From Syntrophomonas sp. DTU018 (lineage in GTDB: Bacteria > Bacillota > Syntrophomonadia > Syntrophomonadales > Syntrophomonadaceae), in the NCBI GenBank assembly GCA_001513155.1, contig LFSR01000046.1, forward strand, positions 1-34,351: DNA of 34,351 nucleotides. The letters are read 5' to 3'. Under the pieces are notes generated by a model. The model saw nothing but the letters and a program-made list of their open reading frames with translations, ran no database searches and had not been told where the DNA came from. The position numbers and the translations under genes were made by a program. Positions 15,959-23,184 of this stretch are shown piece by piece (position 1 is the first letter of the stretch; each line of letters opens with the position of its first letter).

Positions 15959-17479
15959 ATGAAGTTGCGACCCGAGGATTTTCAGAGTGTAGCCCGGGAA
16001 GAAGTGGCCAAAACCGCCCAGCGGGATTTTGTGATTATGGTGGCCGGGGTTTTTAACTACCTGTGTGATACCGCCATGGGGGCTTACGGAGATAAAGAAG
16101 AGCAGGATAAAGCCCGGGCATTGGGAGCTCAGATCCGGGAGAACACCCTGCATAATTTGCCCCAGCTGTTGGAGGAATTCGAAAAGAATGCCACCAGTAA
16201 CGGCATACAGGTATTGTGGGCGGCTGATGCGGAGGAAGCCTGCCAACTAGTGAAAGGGCTGGTGGAAAAACACCAGGTTAAGACCATCACCAAGGGCAAA
16301 TCCATGATAAGTGAAGAAATAGGGCTGAACCATTTCCTGGAGCAAGAGACCGGGGTAAAGATCTATGAGGGGGATCTGGGGGAATTCATCGTCCAGCAGC
16401 GTGGTACTCTTCCCTTTCATATTGTAGGGCCGGCCATAAACTTAACTGTCCAGGAGATTGCTTCTATCCTGCAGGAGCACATTGACATGCCCTATACGGA
16501 GACCGCTGCTGAAATTGTCAGTTATGTGCGGACTTTCCTGCGGGATAAGTTTGAAAGAGCCGATATGGGCATAACCGGTGTCAACCAGGCGATAGCCTCC
16601 ACCGGCAGTCTGATACTGGTGGAAAATGAAGGAAACATCCGCTGGGTTACTTCTGCTCCCCGGGTCCATGTGGCTTTAATGAGCATAGAAAAGGTCTGCG
16701 CCAGTTTTGCCGATGCTTTTCACCTGCTGGGTTTGTTGACCAGAAATTGCACCGGCCAGGCCATTACCAGCTATGTATCTATTCTCAACGGACCCCGCCG
16801 GGATGATGAAGAAGATGGCCCTGAAGCTATGTATGTAGTGATTGTTGATAATGGGCGCAGTGCTGCCTACCAGGATCCTCATTTAAAAGAAGCCCTGCGC
16901 TGTATACGCTGCGGGCGCTGCGGAATTCAATGCCCCATATACGGGCGGGTAGGTGCCTACCCCTATGGCTGGTGCTATCCTGGTCCCATGGGGAATGTAA
17001 TTGCTCCGCTGATTATGGGGCTGGACCGGACCCGGGATTTGTATGAAGCCTGTACCCTGTGCGGGGGATGCCAGTCGGTCTGTCCCGGGGGAACGCCCCA
17101 TCTGGATCTGATCAGCCGTTACCGGCATATGAAGGTAACCGGTGACGAGAGGTTCGGCGGTACCCGGGTTTCCCTGAAGGAACGGGCAGCTTTTGAGCTG
17201 ATGAACCGGGGTATGCAGAATCCGGCTCTCTATAAATCGGGACTTAAAATAGCTCGCAGCTATATCAACCGGCGGAGCCAGGACGGGTATATTTCCAGTC
17301 TGCCTGGTCCCATGTCAGGTTGGTTTACCTGTCGTGATTTTCCGCAACTGCCGGAAAAGAGTTTTCGGGAACGCTGGCAGGAAGACCTGCAAAGGGAGGC
17401 CGCCCAGCTGGCCGGGTCTGCGGCAGCGCAGCAGGAAGCCGCTGCTCACAATTATCACCTGAAGCACAGGCCACGATGA
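15959..17479 (+). CDS. lutB: Lactate utilization protein LutB-like (LUD plus ferredoxin domains)
   Basis: The 506-residue protein combines an N-terminal LUD domain (about 60-300, ITKGKSMISEEIGLN, ITGVNQAIASTGSLIL) with two [4Fe-4S] motifs at about 318-330 (CIRCGRCGIQCP) and 368-378 (CTLCGGCQSVC). The C-terminal region ends in an Ala/Gln-rich tail, making it slightly longer than typical LutB. It acts with LutA and LutC in oxidising lactate or a related hydroxyacid. I take ATG 15959 as start. The in-frame GTG at 15947 is part of the purine-rich ribosome-binding stretch. A 171-bp gap with a REP-like element separates it from lutC. Confidence 0.88.
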   Translation: MKLRPEDFQSVAREEVAKTAQRDFVIMVAGVFNYLCDTAMGAYGDKEEQDKARALGAQIRENTLHNLPQLLEEFEKNATSNGIQVLWAADAEEACQLVKGLVEKHQVKTITKGKSMISEEIGLNHFLEQETGVKIYEGDLGEFIVQQRGTLPFHIVGPAINLTVQEIASILQEHIDMPYTETAAEIVSYVRTFLRDKFERADMGITGVNQAIASTGSLILVENEGNIRWVTSAPRVHVALMSIEKVCASFADAFHLLGLLTRNCTGQAITSYVSILNGPRRDDEEDGPEAMYVVIVDNGRSAAYQDPHLKEALRCIRCGRCGIQCPIYGRVGAYPYGWCYPGPMGNVIAPLIMGLDRTRDLYEACTLCGGCQSVCPGGTPHLDLISRYRHMKVTGDERFGGTRVSLKERAAFELMNRGMQNPALYKSGLKIARSYINRRSQDGYISSLPGPMSGWFTCRDFPQLPEKSFRERWQEDLQREAAQLAGSAAAQQEAAAHNYHLKHRPR

Positions 17480-17497
17480 ATGAAAAGTCCTCTTATG

Positions 17498-17591
17498 TGT
17501 CATTGCGAGCCCCTGAAAGGGGCGCGGCAATCTCATTCGTCTATCTGTCTCCCCGATTGAGATCGCCACGCGCTACGCGCTCGCGATGACA
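17498..17591. repeat. REP-like inverted repeat, copy 2, inside the lut genes
   Basis: A 37-nt arm (17498-17534, tgtcattgcgagc...gcggcaatctc) faces a 33-nt inverted arm (17559-17591, gagatcgccacg...cgcgatgaca) across a 24-nt spacer. The arms match those at 6306-6395 but in the opposite arrangement, and CTTATGTG (17492-17499) recurs in inverted form at 6339-6346. It lies between lutB and lutC and may form a processing hairpin in the operon mRNA. Confidence 0.8.
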
Positions 17592-17650
17592 CAATGGTTG
17601 CCTTTTTACTGACATGAAAGCCATTTTCACAGCAATGAGGAGGAATGATT

Positions 17651-18298
17651 ATGAGCAGACGAGAAATTATTCTGGAACGCCTGAAATCGGCAACCTGGGC
17701 AAAGCCTGCATCCCGAAGTATAATGAGTCCGGAAGACGAGGCCTACCAGGGAGAGGTTCAGATTTTTATAGAAAAGGCGATTGCGGCTGGAGCCCAGGTA
17801 GAAGAACTGGGAAATATCGCTGAGGTGCAGGACAGAATCGGGCAAATAGTTGCCGAGGCCAAGATAGAAAAAATAATCGTTGCCGATGAAGCCATAACCA
17901 GGCAAATTGATTGGCAGAAGCTCCAGGAACAGGCTGGCTTCCTGGTAGAGTTTTCCTCAGAGTTGGCGGGGGATGCTTACCGCAGTTATGTCCTGTCGGC
18001 TGATCTGGGGATCACCGGATGCCAATATGCTCTGGCAGAGACAGGCAGCGTGGTGCTGGAGCACAGTCGTGCCAGCGAGCGCCTGGTCTCCCATGCCCCG
18101 GATCATTATATGTGCATAGTCAGAAAGGGGCAGATTTTAAAGGACCGCCTGGTGCTGGCAGGGCTTTTACAAAATTACCAGTCCCCGCCTGCAGCCTGGA
18201 CCCTGATTACCGGGGTCAGCCGTACTGCTGATGTAGCCATGCAGGTGGTGCTGGGTATGCATGGACCGCGGAGGGTAACTATATTTTTAATAGATTGA
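17651..18298 (+). CDS. lutC: Lactate utilization protein LutC-like (LUD domain)
   Basis: This is a 215-residue single LUD-domain protein. The conserved region ADLGITGCQYALAETGSVVL (about 116-135) and the following RLVSHAPDHYMCIV stretch identify it. It is the third component of the LutABC lactate-oxidation system and has no metal-binding cysteine motif of its own. ATG 17651 is chosen because AGGAGG lies 7 nt upstream; the ATG at 17645 would be only one base from that site. It is somewhat short for the family but not visibly truncated. It is separated from lutB by a REP-like repeat and followed by a hairpin and the IclR regulator gene. Confidence 0.87.
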   Translation: MSRREIILERLKSATWAKPASRSIMSPEDEAYQGEVQIFIEKAIAAGAQVEELGNIAEVQDRIGQIVAEAKIEKIIVADEAITRQIDWQKLQEQAGFLVEFSSELAGDAYRSYVLSADLGITGCQYALAETGSVVLEHSRASERLVSHAPDHYMCIVRKGQILKDRLVLAGLLQNYQSPPAAWTLITGVSRTADVAMQVVLGMHGPRRVTIFLID

Positions 18299-18313
18299 CG
18301 CCGCTGCGGCAGG

Positions 18314-18341
18314 CAGGAGAGGGGATAGCCCCCTTCTCCTG
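18314..18341 (+). terminator. Hairpin between lutC and the iclR-type gene
   Basis: CAGGAGA-GGGG (18314-18324) pairs imperfectly with CCCC-CTTCTCCTG (18329-18341) around ATAG. No T tract follows, so it is probably not a full terminator but could lower expression of the regulator relative to lutC. Confidence 0.35.
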
Positions 18342-18370
18342 GATACTTGTTTGCTGGAGGGAAACCAACA

Positions 18371-19141
18371 ATGAGCAGGTCAGTAGAACGGGCTCTGGCT
18401 ATACTTTCCTTATACAGCAGGGAGAAGCAGGAATGGGGTATAACCGAAATCAGTCAGGAAGTACAGCTGCCCAAAAGCACAGTGCATGGATTGGTCAAGA
18501 CCCTGGAAAAGCACAATTTTTTATACATGGGTGATAACGGAAAATACCGTTTGGGGGTAAAAGTTTTTGAATTGGGTATGGCTTATTCCGCCAACATAAA
18601 GCTGACCACGGCCGCTGAACCGGTAGTGCGGCAGTTGGTAGACCGGTACAAACAGACCGTGCATGTGGCTATTTATGCCGGGCGCATGGCCATACTGGTG
18701 GTTAGTTCCCGGGCAGGAGGCAGCGGGGTCTTAGCCCCCCGGGTGGGGGCAGGTATTCCCGCCTATTGCACAGGTGTGGGCAAAGTTCTCCTAGCCTGGC
18801 AAAAACCCCAGGTAATTGAGGATTTTTTGCAGAATGAGCCCCTGATGCCCATAACCAAGAATACAATCACCGATCAGGAACGTTTCCGGGAAGAGTTAGC
18901 CGGTATTCGCCGGCAGGGTTATGCCATTGACCGGGGCGAAGCTTTGCCGGAGACAGGCTGTATAGCTGCCCCTATATTTGGCGCTGACGGAGAGATCGTG
19001 GCGGCCATAAGCGTATCAGGGCCCCTACAAGAAGTGCTGCATGAAAAAAACTTTACGGTTTGCCGGGACGATGTTATGCGAGCTGCCAAAACCGTTTCGG
19101 AAGTTTTAGGATTCCGGAACCAGGTTACCTGGCAGGAATGA
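18371..19141 (+). CDS. IclR-family transcriptional regulator
   Basis: The 256-residue protein has an N-terminal winged helix-turn-helix (about 1-65: SVERALAILSLYSRE, ITEISQEVQLPKSTVHGLVKTL). The IclR effector-binding domain occupies about 75-250, with PAYCTGVGKVLLAW near 137 and GCIAAPIFGADGEIVAAISVSG near 200. IclR proteins sense small organic acids or aromatic compounds and control the catabolic genes beside them. GGAGGG lies 9 nt before ATG 18371; a frame extension to 18347 starts before that site and is unlikely. As last gene of the cluster it is probably its local regulator. Its 3' end overlaps the convergent thioesterase gene by 17 bp. Confidence 0.9.
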   Translation: MSRSVERALAILSLYSREKQEWGITEISQEVQLPKSTVHGLVKTLEKHNFLYMGDNGKYRLGVKVFELGMAYSANIKLTTAAEPVVRQLVDRYKQTVHVAIYAGRMAILVVSSRAGGSGVLAPRVGAGIPAYCTGVGKVLLAWQKPQVIEDFLQNEPLMPITKNTITDQERFREELAGIRRQGYAIDRGEALPETGCIAAPIFGADGEIVAAISVSGPLQEVLHEKNFTVCRDDVMRAAKTVSEVLGFRNQVTWQE

Positions 19142-19526
19142 CCGCCATTGTACAGCGGGAAATGCAGACCAGTTTCTCTTCTTCATTGTAGATGCGTATA
19201 TCCCATATGATGGTAGTGCGCCCTATATGTACCGGTGTTCCGATGGCTTTTACTACACCGTCGCTTACACTGCGGATATGATTGGCGTTGATTTCCAGAC
19301 CTACGGCCCGCTGGGTTTCCTTATCGATGAACTGGTAACTGCCTGCAGAAGCCACTGTCTCGGCAATTACTACGGATACTCCTCCATGCATCAGTCCGAA
19401 AGGCTGGTGAGTTTTGGGAGTAACCGGCATGGTGGCAACAACCCGCTCGGGAGTATACTCCACTATCTCGATTCCCAGGGTGTTCATAATCGTATTTTCA
19501 AGATTAAAAGGACTCGCATCCGCCAA
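19125..19526 (-). CDS. PaaI-type hotdog-fold acyl-CoA thioesterase
   Basis: The 133-residue protein is a single hotdog domain. The motif HGGVSVVIAETVAS (about 47-60) supplies the conserved HGG and catalytic acid of the PaaI/MenI-like group, which hydrolyses aryl- or acyl-CoA thioesters. Start is TTG 19526, with GGGGAGG 8 nt upstream; no ATG is available in front. It is transcribed against the ior/lut cluster and overlaps the iclR-type stop. A function in releasing CoA from arylacetyl- or acyl-CoA made by IorAB is plausible but inferred from position alone. Confidence 0.85.
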   Translation of the reverse strand: MADASPFNLENTIMNTLGIEIVEYTPERVVATMPVTPKTHQPFGLMHGGVSVVIAETVASAGSYQFIDKETQRAVGLEINANHIRSVSDGVVKAIGTPVHIGRTTIIWDIRIYNEEEKLVCISRCTMAVIPAR

Positions 19527-19613
19527 TTCTCCTACCTCCCCAATGAAACCATTTTTATCTATGTTAGCACAAACCCCATGAGAAGATTCTTTTTGGCGCT
19601 TATATTTTTATGC

Positions 19614-19642
19614 TTGACGTGTATTAATACTCGTAGTACACT
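19614..19642 (+). promoter_or_regulatory. SigA-type promoter of the GntR-ABC operon
   Basis: TTGACG (19614-19619) and TACACT (19637-19642) are spaced by exactly 17 bp, 33 bp before the coding frame. The -10 overlaps the repeat operator below, and the spacer contains the palindrome GTATTAATAC, both typical of an autoregulated promoter. Confidence 0.65.
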
Positions 19643-19662
19643 TAATACACTTAGTACACCTG
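19636..19662 (+). promoter_or_regulatory. Three tandem 9-bp repeats, likely GntR operator
   Basis: GTACACTTA, ATACACTTA and GTACACCTG follow each other without gaps, covering the -10 region and transcription start. GTGTATTAATAC (19619-19630), just upstream, adds an inverted GTGTA half. Binding here would block initiation of the operon. The YtrA-type repressor encoded first is the probable ligand. Confidence 0.6.
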
Positions 19663-19674
19663 TGGTTAAAGGGG

Positions 19675-20040
19675 GTGATTCCTATCATTAATATCGACCC
19701 TAAAAAACCTCAGCCTATTTTTGAACAGGTGAAAGAAGGCTTAAAGAATCTTATCATTCGGGGCGTATTAAAACCAGATGAAAAAATTCCTTCGGTGCGG
19801 GAAATGGCTCAGATACTGGCTATAAATCCCAATACCATTCAGAGAGCCTACCGGGAACTGGAGCAGGAGGGCTATGTTTATCAGGTGACCGGTAAAGGAA
19901 CCTTTGTTGCCGAAGCAGTTCCCGGGGTAAACCGGGAGAAAATTGATGCCCTTATAGATGAAGTCCTCAAATTAGCCCGGGAACTGATCTACTTAGGGGT
20001 CAGCAAAGAGGAAATAAAGTCTTATCTTGATAAACTGTGA
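19675..20040 (+). CDS. GntR-family (YtrA subfamily) transcriptional repressor
   Basis: The short 121-residue protein has a winged helix-turn-helix (about 12-78: PIFEQVKEGLKNLIIRG, IPSVREMAQILAINPNTIQR, GYVYQVTGKGTFVA). The small tail suits the YtrA subfamily that controls ABC transporter operons. The start is ambiguous. The GTG at 19675 lies inside the strong ribosome site AAAGGGGGTGAT and would be unusable if that site is real. The next in-frame codons at proper spacing are ATC (19684) and ATT (19687). The N-terminal residues before INIDPKKPQPIFEQ are therefore uncertain. It is the first gene of an operon with the ATPase and permease. Confidence 0.87.
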   Translation: MIPIINIDPKKPQPIFEQVKEGLKNLIIRGVLKPDEKIPSVREMAQILAINPNTIQRAYRELEQEGYVYQVTGKGTFVAEAVPGVNREKIDALIDEVLKLARELIYLGVSKEEIKSYLDKL

Positions 20041-20069
20041 TTTGCGCAAAGGGGAGGTTGAACCAGTTG

Positions 20070-20963
20070 ATGATTGAAGTGCGTGACCTGTGTAAAACCT
20101 TTGATGGTTTTACCGCTTTGGATAAGGTCAATATCTCGGTGCCCAAAGGATCGATTTACGGTATCGTAGGTCCCAACGGATCGGGCAAAACTACCTTGAT
20201 CAAACATATGGTGGGAATACTGATTCCCGATCAGGGAACCATCACCGTTGAAGGGGAGGATGTCTTCGATAATCCTGCCGTCAAGCAGCGTATTGCCTAT
20301 ATTCCCGATGACATATACTTTTTCCCTCAGGACAATCTTAATGATATGCTTAATTTCTACCGCCGGGTTTATCCCCAGTTTAATATGGAACGCTGGAAGA
20401 AGATAAAGCCGGTCTTTGCTCTGGATGAAAAGCGACCTTTGCGCCGTTTTTCCCGGGGAATGAAAAAACATGCCGCTTTTATGCTAAGCCTGAGTATGAT
20501 GCCGGACATCCTGGTTCTGGATGAACCCATGGACGGCCTGGATCCGGTAGCCCGGCGCAAGGTTTGGAACTTGATTTTCCAGGATGTAGCGGAAAGGCAG
20601 ACCACGGTTTTTGTATCTTCTCACAACTTAAGGGAATTGGAAGATGCCTGCGACCATGTGGGTATCCTGCACAAAGGCCAGGTGGTCTTGCAGCGGGCTC
20701 TGGATGAGCTTCAGAACCATATTTTCAAGCTGCAGATGGCTTTTCACGGAGATACTCCTGATTACAGCACCCTGAATGTCCTGGCTGAAAACCGGGTAGG
20801 CAGCGTGGTACAGCTGGTAGTGCGGGGTGAAAGGGAGCAGGTTTTGCAGCAGGCAGCAGCACTGGAACCGTTGATGCTGGATGTCCTGCCTCTGTCCCTG
20901 GAAGAAATATTTATTTATGAGTTGGGAGGGTTGGATTATGAAATCAGCAATGTCATCATTTAG
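20070..20963 (+). CDS. ABC transporter ATP-binding protein
   Basis: This is the nucleotide-binding subunit of an exporter or envelope-stress transporter of the YtrB/BcrA kind. Walker A GPNGSGKTT is at about 36-44, signature FSRGMKK (degenerate LSGGQ) near 129, Walker B ILVLDEPMDGLD near 150 and the switch histidine in SSHNLRE near 186. The last 85 residues form the usual C-terminal extension. I choose ATG 20070, after GGGGAGG (12-nt gap); TTG 20067 is slightly better spaced and equally possible. The end overlaps the permease start by 26 bp, indicating translational coupling. Confidence 0.9.
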   Translation: MIEVRDLCKTFDGFTALDKVNISVPKGSIYGIVGPNGSGKTTLIKHMVGILIPDQGTITVEGEDVFDNPAVKQRIAYIPDDIYFFPQDNLNDMLNFYRRVYPQFNMERWKKIKPVFALDEKRPLRRFSRGMKKHAAFMLSLSMMPDILVLDEPMDGLDPVARRKVWNLIFQDVAERQTTVFVSSHNLRELEDACDHVGILHKGQVVLQRALDELQNHIFKLQMAFHGDTPDYSTLNVLAENRVGSVVQLVVRGEREQVLQQAAALEPLMLDVLPLSLEEIFIYELGGLDYEISNVII

Positions 20964-22986
20964 CAAAGCCCTCTTCTACAAGAACCTGCAGCGGTTCTGG
21001 CCGGTACTGGCTGCCTACCTGCTGTTTGTTTTGCTGTATAGCTATGGTTTGGTCAATGCTATCTCCCCCGATACAGTTTTTGACCAGGACTTTTTCCTGC
21101 GGCTTCTTTTCTCTGGATCTGAACTTTTGGTCCTGTTGGTGGCTTTGTTCAGCATTCTAGCGGCAGCACCGGTCTTTTCCTATATCCATAATTCCATTGC
21201 TACCGCCATGATGAACGCCCTGCCTTTTGACCGGAAAACCATGTTTTTCAGCAATTACCTGTCGGGATTGTTTATGGTCATAATTCCCATACTGGTTTTG
21301 TTCCTCTGCCTGGTGGGCATTGGTCTGCGCTATGGGGTCCTGGAAATGGAGCCCTTGCTGGTGTGGCTGTTTGTTTTTGCTGTACTTACTCTGTTACTGT
21401 ATTCCCTGGCTGTTTGCGTGGGCTTAATAACCGGCAATATTATTGCCCACCTGGTGTTCTACGGCATTGCTAACTTCCTGGTGATCTCATTGGAGGTTCT
21501 GGTAAAGGGTTTCCTTTCACTCTTTCTATATGGCTTTAGCTTCAATTCGGAATATGTCAGCGAGATAGTTACTCCTGCCATCTATGCCTCCAAAGAGCTC
21601 TATCGCTATGCCAATGGCAACGGGCAGTGGGGAGTATGGATCGCTTACCTGCTGACTGCCGTGCTGCTATCCGGGCTGGCTTATTACATGTACCGGCAGC
21701 GCAAGATGGAGAATGCGGGAGATGTTATAGCTATCCATAAGCTGAATCCGGTGTTCAAGTATGGAGTAACCCTTTGCAGCAGCTTGGCTTTTGGCAGCAT
21801 ATTAATGGATGTATTTAACTGGCAAAACTTTTTTGCCGGAGCTGTGGCCCTGTTCTTGTTCGCGGGTATGGTGGGCTATTTTGTGGCTGAGATGCTGATG
21901 CAGAAAACCTTCCGGGTATGGCGGACTTACAAAGGTTTTGTGGTCTATGCAATTATCTTTGTACTGGTAAGTATATCGGTTTACAACGACTGGTACGGGT
22001 ACGCCAGCCGATTGCCGGATGCTGGTCAGGTGGAGGCAGTGGCTTTCTCTGACAGCGGCAGCTACACTTTCAATGTGCGCCTGCTGGAAGCTGATCGTAC
22101 CCAGGTTTTTATGGACCAGCTCATTAATCTTCCTGATTCCCTGGCTATTACCTATGGCACACCCCTGAACCCGGATCGGAAGTCTGCCTATGAATCCTAC
22201 AAATACCCGGTTATGGAGAATCTCAGCCATGAGGAAATGGAGAGCCTGTGGGCAATAACTCCAGGTATTTACACCAGCGATGTGGGCATGGAAACGGTTT
22301 ACAGCCTGCATAGCTTTATGGCTGGTCATGCCCGGGAGTTACGGGATATATATCGCCAGCGTCAGCAAGACAGGAGCTATAATTGGGATGAATTAAGGCG
22401 GTATACGATTAGCTTTGTATATCGTATGGAAAACGGCAAGCTCCAACATTACGATTTCCCGGTTTTCCTTCCCTTGTACCCGCGAGATGATCTGGATAAA
22501 CAGTTATTGAACCAGATAGCCGCTATAGTGGGCTGCCAGGAAGAACGCAGCAAACTTATAGACGCAGTGGATTGGGAGAAAGAAAACATTCGCTTCCTGG
22601 ACGTGAGCTTCCACCTGCCGCGCTATACGGAATGGGAAAAGAAAATGGCTGCAGAATTCGCAGAGGTCAGGCGACCTACAATGGAAGTACTGGAAAAACC
22701 CCTGGAAATAAAGCCAGAAGACAGGAGCGACTTTTTGCAGGCGGTCCAGGCTGACTACCGGGATATGTCGGACTATGAGATCTTGGAAGCAGAACTCCTG
22801 GCCTGTGCCACGGTTGATATGATGGTGGAGTTTCCCCATCTGCCCTCTTTTAACCGTTTCCGGGAACGCGCTTATCATTTTTACCTAAGCCCCTATAATC
22901 GCCATGTATTCGATTTCCTGCTGGAACGAGGCTATATTGACGCAGAAACGGTGCAACTGGTAAAAGAAAATGCGGGGAACAGATAG
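20938..22986 (+). CDS. Large ABC transporter permease-like membrane protein
   Basis: The 682-residue partner of the upstream ATPase has about six hydrophobic helices in the first 270 residues (among them VLAAYLLFVLLYSYGLV and LLVWLFVFAVLTLLLYSLAV). Two or three more follow at about 280-365. A long hydrophilic C-terminal half (about 370-682) without clear helices is unusual for an ABC-2 type permease and probably folds outside the membrane. ATG 20938 is preceded by GGGAGGG; the frame opens earlier at 20881, but those residues overlap the ATPase. The substrate is unknown. Association with a YtrA repressor suggests induction by an envelope-acting compound, which is inference. Confidence 0.8.
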   Translation: MKSAMSSFSKALFYKNLQRFWPVLAAYLLFVLLYSYGLVNAISPDTVFDQDFFLRLLFSGSELLVLLVALFSILAAAPVFSYIHNSIATAMMNALPFDRKTMFFSNYLSGLFMVIIPILVLFLCLVGIGLRYGVLEMEPLLVWLFVFAVLTLLLYSLAVCVGLITGNIIAHLVFYGIANFLVISLEVLVKGFLSLFLYGFSFNSEYVSEIVTPAIYASKELYRYANGNGQWGVWIAYLLTAVLLSGLAYYMYRQRKMENAGDVIAIHKLNPVFKYGVTLCSSLAFGSILMDVFNWQNFFAGAVALFLFAGMVGYFVAEMLMQKTFRVWRTYKGFVVYAIIFVLVSISVYNDWYGYASRLPDAGQVEAVAFSDSGSYTFNVRLLEADRTQVFMDQLINLPDSLAITYGTPLNPDRKSAYESYKYPVMENLSHEEMESLWAITPGIYTSDVGMETVYSLHSFMAGHARELRDIYRQRQQDRSYNWDELRRYTISFVYRMENGKLQHYDFPVFLPLYPRDDLDKQLLNQIAAIVGCQEERSKLIDAVDWEKENIRFLDVSFHLPRYTEWEKKMAAEFAEVRRPTMEVLEKPLEIKPEDRSDFLQAVQADYRDMSDYEILEAELLACATVDMMVEFPHLPSFNRFRERAYHFYLSPYNRHVFDFLLERGYIDAETVQLVKENAGNR

Positions 22987-23043
22987 GATTGGGCAAATGA
23001 AAAATATATAAGATGAAAAAGTAAAGCCGTAAAGCTGCCAGAT

Positions 23044-23078
23044 ATGACGGGTATTTGATCAATACCTGTCATTTTTTT
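23044..23078 (+). terminator. Rho-independent terminator of the GntR-ABC operon
   Basis: ATGACGGGTATT (23044-23055) pairs with AATACCTGTCAT (23061-23072) over 12 bp with one G-U, loop TGATC, and T residues run from 23072 to 23078. It lies 58 bp after the permease stop. Confidence 0.93.
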
Positions 23079-23184
23079 GCCAAAACATTGATTTAAAAGC
23101 AAATTTCGGCAGATATTGGCAGGAATTGCAGTAAAAAGAGGGAATATATAAATACTCCGATTGTTATATGTCGAGGTGTTATGT

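Noticed and set aside
23117-23131. TTGGCAGGAATTGCA upstream of the NHL gene as sigma-54 promoter
   Set aside because: GG and GC are separated by 8 rather than 10 nt, which inactivates such promoters.
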